NCBI GenBank assembly: GCA_016716505.1
Contig: JADJWF010000001.1
Coordinates: 186,001-250,000 of the forward strand
Origin: Verrucomicrobiota bacterium
Lineage (GTDB): Bacteria > Verrucomicrobiota > Verrucomicrobiia > Limisphaerales > J093
Reading direction: 5' to 3'
Length of the DNA stretch: 64,000 nt
The translations under genes were made by a program, and so were the position numbers. The notes under the pieces were generated by a model. The model saw only the letters and a program-made list of their open reading frames with translations. It searched no databases and was not told where the DNA came from. Shown piece by piece: positions 37,518 through 45,213 of this stretch (the first letter of the stretch is position 1; each line of letters opens with the position of its first letter).

Positions 37518-39395
37518 ATGAAAACCTTTGTTGCTTTGGCTTGTGGCTTAACCCTGTCCCTGCTGCCCGGCTCACGGGCCCAACTCGCCGTGACCGAAGT
37601 GATGTCCTCCGCGGCCAACACCCTGAACGGGCAGCCCGCCACCCAAAACTCCGATTACTGGGAGCTCACCAACTTCGGCGACACGCCCCTCGACCTGACT
37701 GGCTACAAGTTCAACGATGACGGGCCGCTGATCTCGGCCCGCACCGAGCCCTTCCAAGGCCTCATCATCGGCCCCGGCGAATCCGTCCTTTTCGTCCGGA
37801 GCGACGTCAACAAGGATGAGCAGTCGGTTCGGGACTGGTGGGGGCCCTCACTGCCCGCCGCGGCCCAAATCCGTTTCTACCCCTCGCCGGGCTTCTCCTC
37901 GAACGGCGACATGGTCCAGGTCTGGGACCCGCAGGATCGGTTGGTGGATGCCGTGACGTATGGAGCAGCCGTTCGCGGTCGCAGCTTCACCTACGACGTC
38001 ACGACCGGGGCCTTGACCAGTCTTAGCACCAACGGCGTCCACGGCGCGTGGCTGGCGGCGACCGCGGACGACCACGGCTCCCCCGGCGTCAACGCCGGAC
38101 CGGTACCTTTGGCCATCACCCAACAGCCGGCTGCGGCCACCGTCCCGGCCGGCAACTCTGTAACCTTGGAAGTCGCCGCCCAAGGGCTCCCGCGTCCCCG
38201 CTACCAGTGGCGGAAGGACGGGGTGGACCTGCCCGACGCCACCCGCGCCACGCTCACCATCACCAATGCCCAGGCTGCTGATGCCGGGCTCTACTCCGTG
38301 CGGGTCCACAACGGACTCGCGACACTGCTGAGTGACGAGGTCCGGATCACCGTGGATCTCGGAGCCACTCCTCCAGAACTCACCCAACTGCCGGTCAGTC
38401 TCTGGGCGTATGAAGGACAGACGGCAACCTTCACCGTCGCGGCGCTCGGGAATCCGCCGCCGGCTTACCAGTGGCAGCGGGACGGCGTGAACCTGAGTGA
38501 GGGGTTTCCGTACGAGGGCGTTCAAACCGCGCAACTGAAAATCCACAACGTCCAGCCAGGCGAACGCGCCACCTACACGGTACGCGTGAGCAACGTCGCG
38601 GGTAGCACCAACGCCAGCGCCACCCTCACGGTGACCCGCAAGCCGCGACTGGTGATCACCGAAGTGCTCTCCAGCCAGGCAACGAATGCCGACGGCTCGT
38701 CCCTGGGCCATCAGGATTGGTGGGAACTCACCAATCTCGATGACTTTGCGGTCAACTTGCGCGGGTATCGCTTCGACGACTCTTCCGCCACCCTGACGGC
38801 CGCTTTCACGGTGAAGGACGACCTGTTCATCGAACCCGGTGAATCTGTGATCTGGGTTGAAACCATGACCGCGGACGCCTTCCGCCAGTGGTGGGGCGCG
38901 GACCACCTGCCGGCCAATCTGAAGATCATCACCTACTCCGGCCCGGGCCTGGGGCTCAGTTCCGCGGGCGACGCCATCAACGTGTGGAACGCCGCGGCTG
39001 CGGACGACGCTGACAAGGTCACGAGCGAGGTGTTCTCCACCGCCACTGCCGGGGTGTCGTTCGGATACAACCCCGACTCTGGCATCTTCGGCGACCTCAG
39101 CGTCGCGGGGGTGTTCGGCGCGTTCGTCGCGGCGGAGCTGGGCGACATCGGCTCGCCGGGCTGGATCCGCAACCCGCCGCCCCGGCCGAACTTCGTGTCA
39201 GTGAAGCCCACGCCCGCGGGTATCGAGTTGACGTGGCAGACCGTACCGGGCGGGCGCTACTCGCTCGCTTACAAGACTGCCCTGGACGCGGCGACCTGGC
39301 AGACACTCAGCACCCAGACGGCCGCCGGCAACACGACATCGTTCGTTGACGCCAGTACCGACCCGCATCGCTTCTACCGGGTCCAGGCTGAATGA
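37518..39395 (+). CDS. Secreted protein with two lamin-tail domains and two Ig-like domains
   Basis: A 625-residue exported protein from ATG 37518 (signal peptide MKTFVALACGLTLSLLPG, then SRAQLAVTEVMSS). Lamin-tail (LTD) domain 1 spans about residues 25-185 (YWELTNFGDTPLDLTGYKF), Ig 1 about 205-285 (YQWRKDGVDLPDATRATLT), Ig 2 about 295-375 (YQWQRDGVNLSEG), and LTD 2 about 385-555 (WWELTNLDDFAVNLRGYRF). The final 65 residues end HRFYRVQAE, a module shared with two other proteins. Its last codons overlap the following pseudopilin gene by ATGA. Probable cell-surface or secreted binding protein. Confidence 0.8.
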   Translation: MKTFVALACGLTLSLLPGSRAQLAVTEVMSSAANTLNGQPATQNSDYWELTNFGDTPLDLTGYKFNDDGPLISARTEPFQGLIIGPGESVLFVRSDVNKDEQSVRDWWGPSLPAAAQIRFYPSPGFSSNGDMVQVWDPQDRLVDAVTYGAAVRGRSFTYDVTTGALTSLSTNGVHGAWLAATADDHGSPGVNAGPVPLAITQQPAAATVPAGNSVTLEVAAQGLPRPRYQWRKDGVDLPDATRATLTITNAQAADAGLYSVRVHNGLATLLSDEVRITVDLGATPPELTQLPVSLWAYEGQTATFTVAALGNPPPAYQWQRDGVNLSEGFPYEGVQTAQLKIHNVQPGERATYTVRVSNVAGSTNASATLTVTRKPRLVITEVLSSQATNADGSSLGHQDWWELTNLDDFAVNLRGYRFDDSSATLTAAFTVKDDLFIEPGESVIWVETMTADAFRQWWGADHLPANLKIITYSGPGLGLSSAGDAINVWNAAAADDADKVTSEVFSTATAGVSFGYNPDSGIFGDLSVAGVFGAFVAAELGDIGSPGWIRNPPPRPNFVSVKPTPAGIELTWQTVPGGRYSLAYKTALDAATWQTLSTQTAAGNTTSFVDASTDPHRFYRVQAE

Positions 39396-40216
39396 CGCGA
39401 AATCCGAACAGCCTGTCTGCCGGGCCTTCCGCCGCGGAATCGCGTTTTCGGCGGGACGGTTTCACCTTGATCGAGTTGCTGGTGGTCATCGCGATCATTG
39501 CGATCCTCGCGGGCATGTTGCTGCCCGCCCTCAGCCGCGCGAAAGCCAGCGCCCAGCGGATCTCGTGCGTGAACCGCCTCAAGCAATGGGGCCTGGCCTT
39601 GGCCCTCTACGCCGAGGAGAATCATGATCGCCTGCCGCGCGAAAGCTTCGGGGGCAGCGCCATGCTCAACAACTGGGCGCAGGTGCGGGACCCGAACAAC
39701 AACGACGTGTGGTACAACGCCCTCCCCCGTGCGATCGGCCTTCGCCCCGCTGCGGACTTCTTCACCAACCGGCCCGCGTTTCATGCCCGCGATTACTTCG
39801 GCCACTGCCCGGTGGCCAAGTTTCCCAGGGAGGCGTTGACTCCCACCGCCAACTTCCCGCTGTTCTCCCTCGCGATGAACTCGAAGCTGATCAACGGCGG
39901 TGAACCCACCGTCAAGGTCAGCGCCATCCAGCGCCCCAGCCAGACCGTGGTCTTCCTCGAGAACCGCCTGCCTGACGAACCGAAAGTGGACCCGGCCCAG
40001 GCCGACAACAACCTCGGCCAGCCCAGCAGTTTCGCGAACCGCTTTGTCGCCCGCCACGGCGGCAGCGGCAATCTGGTGTTCGCCGACGGACACGTCGAAA
40101 CCCTCAAAGGCTCCCTCGTGGTGGAGACCCGTGCCGGCAACGCAAATCGCGGCCGGGCCATTCTCCCGCAGGAGCGCATCGTCTGGACGCTGGATCCGGA
40201 GACCAATCCCAACTGA
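39392..40216 (+). CDS. H-X9-DG pseudopilin paired with the lamin-tail protein
   Basis: A 274-residue prepilin-like protein with the leader ending at RRDGFTLIELLVVIAIIAILA and the following CVNRLKQWGLALALYAEENHD. The C-terminal H-x9-DG motif is HGGSGNLVFADGHV. Its ATG overlaps the stop of the lamin-tail gene (ATGA), so the two are translationally coupled. The same arrangement of large Ig-containing protein then pseudopilin occurs at 30855-35581. Confidence 0.85.
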   Translation: MTRNPNSLSAGPSAAESRFRRDGFTLIELLVVIAIIAILAGMLLPALSRAKASAQRISCVNRLKQWGLALALYAEENHDRLPRESFGGSAMLNNWAQVRDPNNNDVWYNALPRAIGLRPAADFFTNRPAFHARDYFGHCPVAKFPREALTPTANFPLFSLAMNSKLINGGEPTVKVSAIQRPSQTVVFLENRLPDEPKVDPAQADNNLGQPSSFANRFVARHGGSGNLVFADGHVETLKGSLVVETRAGNANRGRAILPQERIVWTLDPETNPN

Positions 40217-40323
40217 CGCCGACGCTCGCGGCGTTCTGCGGGCGACCCTCTGCGTTCACTTCTTCCAACGGCGCCCGGTCGCCTTTGCTTTTCAATCCGG
40301 CGCCCCCCATCCTCGCCCAGCAA

Positions 40324-41007
40324 ATGAAGATTGAACTGGTGGTTTTCGACATGGCGGGCACGACCGTTCGCGACGACGATTCGGTCAACCGTTGTCTGCG
40401 CGACGCCTTGGCAGCCGGCGGGTTAGCCGTCAGCCGCGACGAAGTAAACGCGGTGATGGGCATTCCCAAGCCCGACGCCATCGCCGCCTTGCTCGCTCAA
40501 AAGCAGCCGGCGTCAGCCCCCCCCTCCGCCGCCCGTGTCGCCGAACTGCACAACGACTTTCTCCGCCGAATGCTCGACTTTTACCGGACCGATCCCTCCG
40601 TCGGGCCGATGCCGGGCACACTGAAGTGCTTCGCCGAACTCCGCCGGCGCAGCGTGCGGCTGGCGCTGGATACCGGTTTCAGCCGCGACATCGTGGACAC
40701 CATCCTCCAACGCCTCGGCTGGAACGCGCCGGGCTTTCTCGACGCCACGGTCGCCAGCGACGAAGTCCCCCGCGGACGGCCGCACCCCGATTTGCTCATC
40801 GAGGCGATGCGCCGCACCGGGGTCGCTTCGGCTTCGCAGGTGGCCAAGGTCGGCGATACGCCCTCCGACCTTCAGGAGGGCACCGCTGCCGGGTGCGGAC
40901 TGGTCATCGGGGTCACCAACGGCACGCACACCCGCGAGCAACTTGCCTCGCACCCGCACCATCATCTGATCTGCTCGCTCGCCGAATTGCCCGCGCTATT
41001 GGATTGA
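40324..41007 (+). CDS. Phosphonatase-like HAD hydrolase (phosphonoacetaldehyde hydrolase family)
   Basis: A 227-residue HAD-superfamily protein from ATG 40324, beginning MKIELVVFDMAGTTVRDDD. D9 is the nucleophile of HAD motif I; K49 in AVMGIPKPDAI sits where PhnX has its Schiff-base lysine; motif III is in VGDTPSDLQEG. These features fit the PhnX-like phosphonatase family, which cleaves the carbon-phosphorus bond of phosphonoacetaldehyde to acetaldehyde and phosphate. The sequence is shorter and more divergent than classical PhnX, so activity should be tested. It precedes the PhnW gene by 4 bases, forming an operon with it and the lyase gene. Confidence 0.82.
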   Translation: MKIELVVFDMAGTTVRDDDSVNRCLRDALAAGGLAVSRDEVNAVMGIPKPDAIAALLAQKQPASAPPSAARVAELHNDFLRRMLDFYRTDPSVGPMPGTLKCFAELRRRSVRLALDTGFSRDIVDTILQRLGWNAPGFLDATVASDEVPRGRPHPDLLIEAMRRTGVASASQVAKVGDTPSDLQEGTAAGCGLVIGVTNGTHTREQLASHPHHHLICSLAELPALLD

Positions 41008-41011
41008 CCCC

Positions 41012-42184
41012 ATGATTCCCGCGCCGCACCTGCCCACCGCCCGCGACCCGCTGTTGTTCACGCCGGGTCCGCTGACCACCAGTCTCGCCGTCAAGCAAGC
41101 CATGCTCCACGACGCGGGGTCATGGCACTTCGAGTTTAACGCCCGCGTGGCGTGGATTCGCGAGGAACTCTTGCGCGTGGCGGGTTTGTCCCGTGCGGCC
41201 GGCTGGGAGGTCGTCTTGTTGCAGGGGAGCGGCACCTTCGGCGTCGAAGCCGTCTTCGCCACGTGCGTGCCGCCGAACGGCAAGGTCGCCGTGCTGGCCA
41301 ACGGGGCTTACGGCGAACGCGCCGTGCAGATGCTGGTTCACGCAAGGATCCCTTACGCGGTGCTGCGCACGCCCGAGCACGTGCCCAATGACCCGTTGGC
41401 CTTGGACCAGTTGCTCGCCAGGGATCCGGCCATCACCCATGTCTGTGCCATTCACTGCGAGACCACCTCCGGCATTCTGAATCCGATCCACGAACTCGGC
41501 GCGGTCGTCCGCCGGCATGGCCGCACCTTGATCGTGGACGCGATGAGCAGTTTCGCGGGGATGCCGATTGATTTCGACGCCGCGGGCATTGACTACCTGG
41601 TTTCCTCCGCGAACAAGTGCGTCGAGGGGGTGCCCGGTTTCAGCTTCGTCTTCTGCCGTCGCGCCAAGCTGCTGGCGTGCGAAGGCTGGGCGCGCAGCCT
41701 GAGCCTGGATCTCCTGGCGCAACTTCGGGGCTTCGAGAAGAACGGCCAGTTCCGCTACACCCCGCCGACCCACAGTCTGCTCGCCTTCGAACAAGCCCTG
41801 CGCGAACTCGAACTCGAAGGGGGCGTGGCCGCCCGCGCCGCGCGGTACCGGCGCAATCACGAGACCCTGCTCACCGGCATGCGGACCCTGGGCTTCGCGC
41901 CGTACCTGCCGGCGACGGTTCAGAGCCACATCATCACGGCCTTTCCGTTTCCGGACCTGCCCGGCTTTTCGTTCGACCGCTTTTACCGGCGCTTGAGCGA
42001 CCTCGGCTTCATCATCTACCCCGGCAAGCTCACCCAGGCGGACACTTTTCGCATTGGCACCATCGGCCGGGTGTTCCCGGCGGACCTGGGGCAGCTCGTC
42101 CACGCCATCCGTCGAATTCTCCTGGAGATGGGCTGGACCCCGCCGGCCGGTGCCGCCCCGTCGTTGCAACCCGCTATCTCATGA
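41012..42184 (+). CDS. phnW: 2-aminoethylphosphonate-pyruvate transaminase
   Basis: Transfers the amino group of 2-aminoethylphosphonate to pyruvate, giving phosphonoacetaldehyde. The 390-residue class V aminotransferase has LLFTPGPLTTS near the N-terminus, GSGTFGVEAVFATC, VDAMSSFAGMPID and SSANKCVEGVPGF; K202 should bind pyridoxal phosphate. Length and motifs match PhnW. It sits between the phosphonatase-like gene and the class III aminotransferase-like gene, overlapping the latter by ATGA, so the three act together. Confidence 0.92.
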   Translation: MIPAPHLPTARDPLLFTPGPLTTSLAVKQAMLHDAGSWHFEFNARVAWIREELLRVAGLSRAAGWEVVLLQGSGTFGVEAVFATCVPPNGKVAVLANGAYGERAVQMLVHARIPYAVLRTPEHVPNDPLALDQLLARDPAITHVCAIHCETTSGILNPIHELGAVVRRHGRTLIVDAMSSFAGMPIDFDAAGIDYLVSSANKCVEGVPGFSFVFCRRAKLLACEGWARSLSLDLLAQLRGFEKNGQFRYTPPTHSLLAFEQALRELELEGGVAARAARYRRNHETLLTGMRTLGFAPYLPATVQSHIITAFPFPDLPGFSFDRFYRRLSDLGFIIYPGKLTQADTFRIGTIGRVFPADLGQLVHAIRRILLEMGWTPPAGAAPSLQPAIS

Positions 42185-43548
42185 GCGATCCGGCTGAGCC
42201 GCTCCCGTTTACCCCCGCTGCCGAAGGCGACGTCAACGCCTCCCCGCAGCGCGCGGCCTGGCAGGCGGAAATGCTCGATGCCAACGCGCGCGCGTGGCTG
42301 GCCGAAGACGCCCGCTGGTTCCTGCACCAATCCCTGTCCACGCCGTGCCTGAACGTCCTCCATTCCGCCCGGAACGCTGAGATCGAAGACCTTCAGGGAC
42401 GAGCCTATCTCGACTTCCACGGGAACTGCGTTCACCAGGTGGGCTTTGGCAATCCGCGCGTCGTCGCCGCCATCATCCAGCAGCTCCAGGAATTGCCGTT
42501 CTGTCCGCGCCGGTACACAAACACCACCGCGATCAAGCTCGCCCGCAAGCTGGCTTCCCTCGCGCCCGGCGACCTGAACCGCGTGCTGTTTGCGCCCGGC
42601 GGCGCCGAGGCCATCGGCATGGCCATCCAGCTCGCCCGGGTCGCCACCGGCCGGTTCAAAACCATCTCGATGTGGGATTCCTTCCACGGTGCCACCCTCG
42701 AGGCCAGTTCAGTGGGCGGCGAAACTCTGTTCCGCTCGCGGCTCGGTCCGCTGCTGCCCGGTTGCGAGCATGTTCCTCCGCCTGATCCGTGGCACTGCCC
42801 GTGGGATTGCCGGGGCGAATGCCGCCTGAAGTGCGCGGATTACATCGAGTACGTCCTCGAGAAAGAGGGCGACGTCGCCGCGGTGATCAGTGAAACGGTC
42901 CGCTCCGCGCCGTTCATCCCGCCGCCGGATTACTGGCGCCGCGTCCGCGCCGCGTGTGACCGGCACGGCGCCTTGCTCATCCTCGACGAAATCCCCACCG
43001 GCCTCGGCCGAACGGGTCGCATGTTCGCCTGCGAGCACTACGGTATCGTCCCGGACATGCTGGTGCTGGGCAAGGGGCTGGGCGGCGGGGTGATGCCGCT
43101 GGCGGCGCTGATTGCTCGCGATCCGCTCAACGTGGCGGCCGACCGTGCGCTCGGTCATTACACCCACGAAAAAAACCCGGTCGCGGCCGCCGCCGCCTTG
43201 GCGACGATCGAGTTCATCCAATCGGAAAACGTGCTCGATCACGTCAACGAACTTTCGGCGTATGCGCTCGGCCGGCTCCGCGAAACGCAAGCGCGCCATC
43301 CGCTCATCGGCGACGTGCGCGGGCTGGGACTGATGCTGGGAGTGGAACTGGTACGGGACCGGGCGACCATGACTCGCGCGTGCGCTGAAGCGGAACGCGT
43401 CATGTACGAATGTCTCCGGCGCGGCCTCAGTTTCAAGGTCACGATGGGCAACATCCTCCAGCTCACGCCCGCGCTAACCATCACCCGCGAACAATTGACG
43501 CGAGCGCTGGACATCCTCGAAGATGCCCTCCGGGCGGTAGAGGCATAG
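42181..43548 (+). CDS. pbfA: PbfA-like (R)-1-hydroxy-2-aminoethylphosphonate ammonia-lyase (class III aminotransferase fold)
   Basis: A 455-residue PLP enzyme from ATG 42181. GNCVHQVGFGNPRVV, the glycine-rich LFAPGGAEAIGMAIQLAR, ILDEIPTGLGRTG and the PLP lysine K298 in LVLGKGLGGGVMP define the class III aminotransferase fold. In phosphonate operons this subgroup is represented by PbfA, which eliminates ammonia from (R)-1-hydroxy-2-aminoethylphosphonate to phosphonoacetaldehyde, letting the phnW/phnX route use that substrate. The assignment rests on this context; an ordinary transaminase is the alternative. A longer in-frame reading from 41617 overlaps phnW and is spurious. Confidence 0.75.
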   Translation: MSDPAEPLPFTPAAEGDVNASPQRAAWQAEMLDANARAWLAEDARWFLHQSLSTPCLNVLHSARNAEIEDLQGRAYLDFHGNCVHQVGFGNPRVVAAIIQQLQELPFCPRRYTNTTAIKLARKLASLAPGDLNRVLFAPGGAEAIGMAIQLARVATGRFKTISMWDSFHGATLEASSVGGETLFRSRLGPLLPGCEHVPPPDPWHCPWDCRGECRLKCADYIEYVLEKEGDVAAVISETVRSAPFIPPPDYWRRVRAACDRHGALLILDEIPTGLGRTGRMFACEHYGIVPDMLVLGKGLGGGVMPLAALIARDPLNVAADRALGHYTHEKNPVAAAAALATIEFIQSENVLDHVNELSAYALGRLRETQARHPLIGDVRGLGLMLGVELVRDRATMTRACAEAERVMYECLRRGLSFKVTMGNILQLTPALTITREQLTRALDILEDALRAVEA

Positions 43549-43719
43549 CCTCCTGACCGGCGACCGCTCATCCCGTTGCCAGCCGGCCTCGGCCGACGCG
43601 CGGCGTCCCGACCGTGGTGGTACTGAGGCTCATAAGAGGATATGCAAGTACACTTTTAAGTTGACCTCGAAGTCGGGTTATGGCTGCATGGCACCGGTTT
43701 CGGTCGCAGACACACGCTC

Positions 43720-44205
43720 ATGTTGGGACTCTCGCAAACCACCGGTTACGCCATCAAGGCGCTCGGCTGCTTGAGCGAACCGAACTGCGCCAACCGGTCC
43801 ACCCCCGAAATCGCGCGCTGCGCGAACATCCCCCAACCCTATCTCGCGAAGATCATCCGGTCGCTGGCGCGACACGGGCTGGTCAACGCCCGCCGGGGTG
43901 TGGGCGGGGGCGTTACCCTGGCGCGGAACCCGGATCAGATCACGCTGCTCGAGGTCGTGCTGGCGGTCGAAGGGGAAAACTGGTTGAGCGATTGCTTGTT
44001 GGGCATGGACGATTGTTCCGATCAAGCGCGCTGCCCCACCCATTCCTTCTGGATGCGAATCCGGCAGGAAATCACCGACGAGTTGGCCAAGACAACGCTC
44101 GCGGCCATCATCCGGTTCCGGGGCGAGGAGACCAACCGGGCGTGCTGGCTGCACCCGACCAAACCCTCCGCAAAATCAGTAACCATCAAAAGAAAGTCAT
44201 CATGA
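43720..44205 (+). CDS. Rrf2/IscR-type Fe-S transcriptional regulator
   Basis: A 161-residue Rrf2-family protein. The winged helix (TTGYAIKALGCLSE, PYLAKIIRSLARHGLVNARRGVGGGV) is followed by the cysteine cluster C92, C99 and C105 in DCLLGMDDCSDQARC, closely spaced like the C92/C98/C104 ligands of IscR, so it should bind an Fe-S cluster and sense redox, NO or iron. Its last bases overlap the one-heme gene by ATGA, suggesting the pair is co-regulated or that the cytochrome is a target. A cluster of AAGT/ACTT repeats lies about 70 bases upstream and could be an operator. Confidence 0.88.
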   Translation: MLGLSQTTGYAIKALGCLSEPNCANRSTPEIARCANIPQPYLAKIIRSLARHGLVNARRGVGGGVTLARNPDQITLLEVVLAVEGENWLSDCLLGMDDCSDQARCPTHSFWMRIRQEITDELAKTTLAAIIRFRGEETNRACWLHPTKPSAKSVTIKRKSS

Positions 44206-45074
44206 AAACCCTCCTACCCATCACCGCTCCCTCCGCCACAAGAAGGCAGCAGCGCGTCCGTCTCGGACTCGCCAGCCTCGGTTTGGCCCTGGGCGTTGGT
44301 CTGACTAGTCCGAACCTCCACGCCTATCCGAACAGCGCCACCACCACGGGCAACAGTTGCAGTGTCTGCCACGGTCCCAACGGCTCCGGGCGAAGCGTCC
44401 CGGGCCTGCTGGCCATTACCGGCACGACCAAACTAACCGACCTGGGCAAACAACTCGGCGGTCAAACGCGCGGCCCGCTGAAAACCTTTGACGTTCTGCC
44501 GGGAAACGAGGTGGACCTCTCGGTGCAGGTTCTCCCCGCTGCAGGTTTGGCCGGGGCCGCGACCTATTCGCTTCAGTTCAAGCGCCTTGAGATGTCCGGG
44601 CAGAAGTACAGCACGAACAACTTTCTCACCTGGGCTGACGCGAACCCTGCCGGCAGCGGCTGGGTGAAGCGCGACAATCCCTCCGTGCCTGCGGGTGTGA
44701 CGGATCCCTATTTCACCAAGGACCTGGCCCAAAACGAGACCGGCACTTTCACCTTCCGGCTGGCGGTCCAGAATCAAACCCCCGTGGACGTCTATGACCT
44801 CGAGTTTGCCATCGCAGGCGTGGACGACAATGGAATGATCTACTACGACCGCCACTTCTATCTCGCGGTGATTGCGCCAGAACTCCTGACCGACCAGGCC
44901 GTGACCTGGTCCGAAGCGCTCTCCGCCGCCGGATACGTCTTGCAGGTCGCGGACAGCCCGGAAGGACCGTGGCAGAATTACACCGGAGGTACGGCGGTGA
45001 TTGACGGCAGCAATGTGGCCCTGATGCACGTCTCTGGGGGCAGCAAGAAGTTCTTCCGCCTCTACAAGCCGTAG
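44202..45074 (+). CDS. Secreted one-heme cytochrome-like protein with C-terminal module
   Basis: A 290-residue exported protein with a long signal peptide ending near LHAYPNS. A single c-type heme motif C53-S-V-C56-H57 follows, with HGPNGSGRS, typical of small cytochrome c domains, then a beta-rich domain with VLPGNEVDLSVQVLPA and DVYDLEFAIAGVDDNG, similar to choice-of-anchor or cytochrome-associated domains. The tail (GYVLQVADSPEGPW to FFRLYKP) matches the C-terminal module of two other secreted proteins here. It is coupled to the Rrf2 gene and ends before a strong hairpin. Confidence 0.75.
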   Translation: MKTLLPITAPSATRRQQRVRLGLASLGLALGVGLTSPNLHAYPNSATTTGNSCSVCHGPNGSGRSVPGLLAITGTTKLTDLGKQLGGQTRGPLKTFDVLPGNEVDLSVQVLPAAGLAGAATYSLQFKRLEMSGQKYSTNNFLTWADANPAGSGWVKRDNPSVPAGVTDPYFTKDLAQNETGTFTFRLAVQNQTPVDVYDLEFAIAGVDDNGMIYYDRHFYLAVIAPELLTDQAVTWSEALSAAGYVLQVADSPEGPWQNYTGGTAVIDGSNVALMHVSGGSKKFFRLYKP

Positions 45075-45116
45075 CCCGCTGGCGGCTCGCAACCTCGGTC
45101 TGAGACAATCGAGTTC

Positions 45117-45143
45117 GGGGGTGGTCGGATTCCGACCGCCCCC
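45117..45143 (+). terminator. Hairpin terminator after the cytochrome-like gene
   Basis: GGGGGTGGTCGG 45117-45128 pairs with CCGACCGCCCCC 45132-45143 with one G-T pair and loop ATT; the following GCTTGCTTTCG is a weak U-rich tail. It lies between the plus-strand cytochrome gene and the convergent MFS gene. Confidence 0.6.
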
Positions 45144-45213
45144 GCTTGCTTTCGGGGGCCGTCCATGGACCGGCCACACGGGATCCGTGTCGTTGCCATC
45201 TGCCGGGCGTGCA

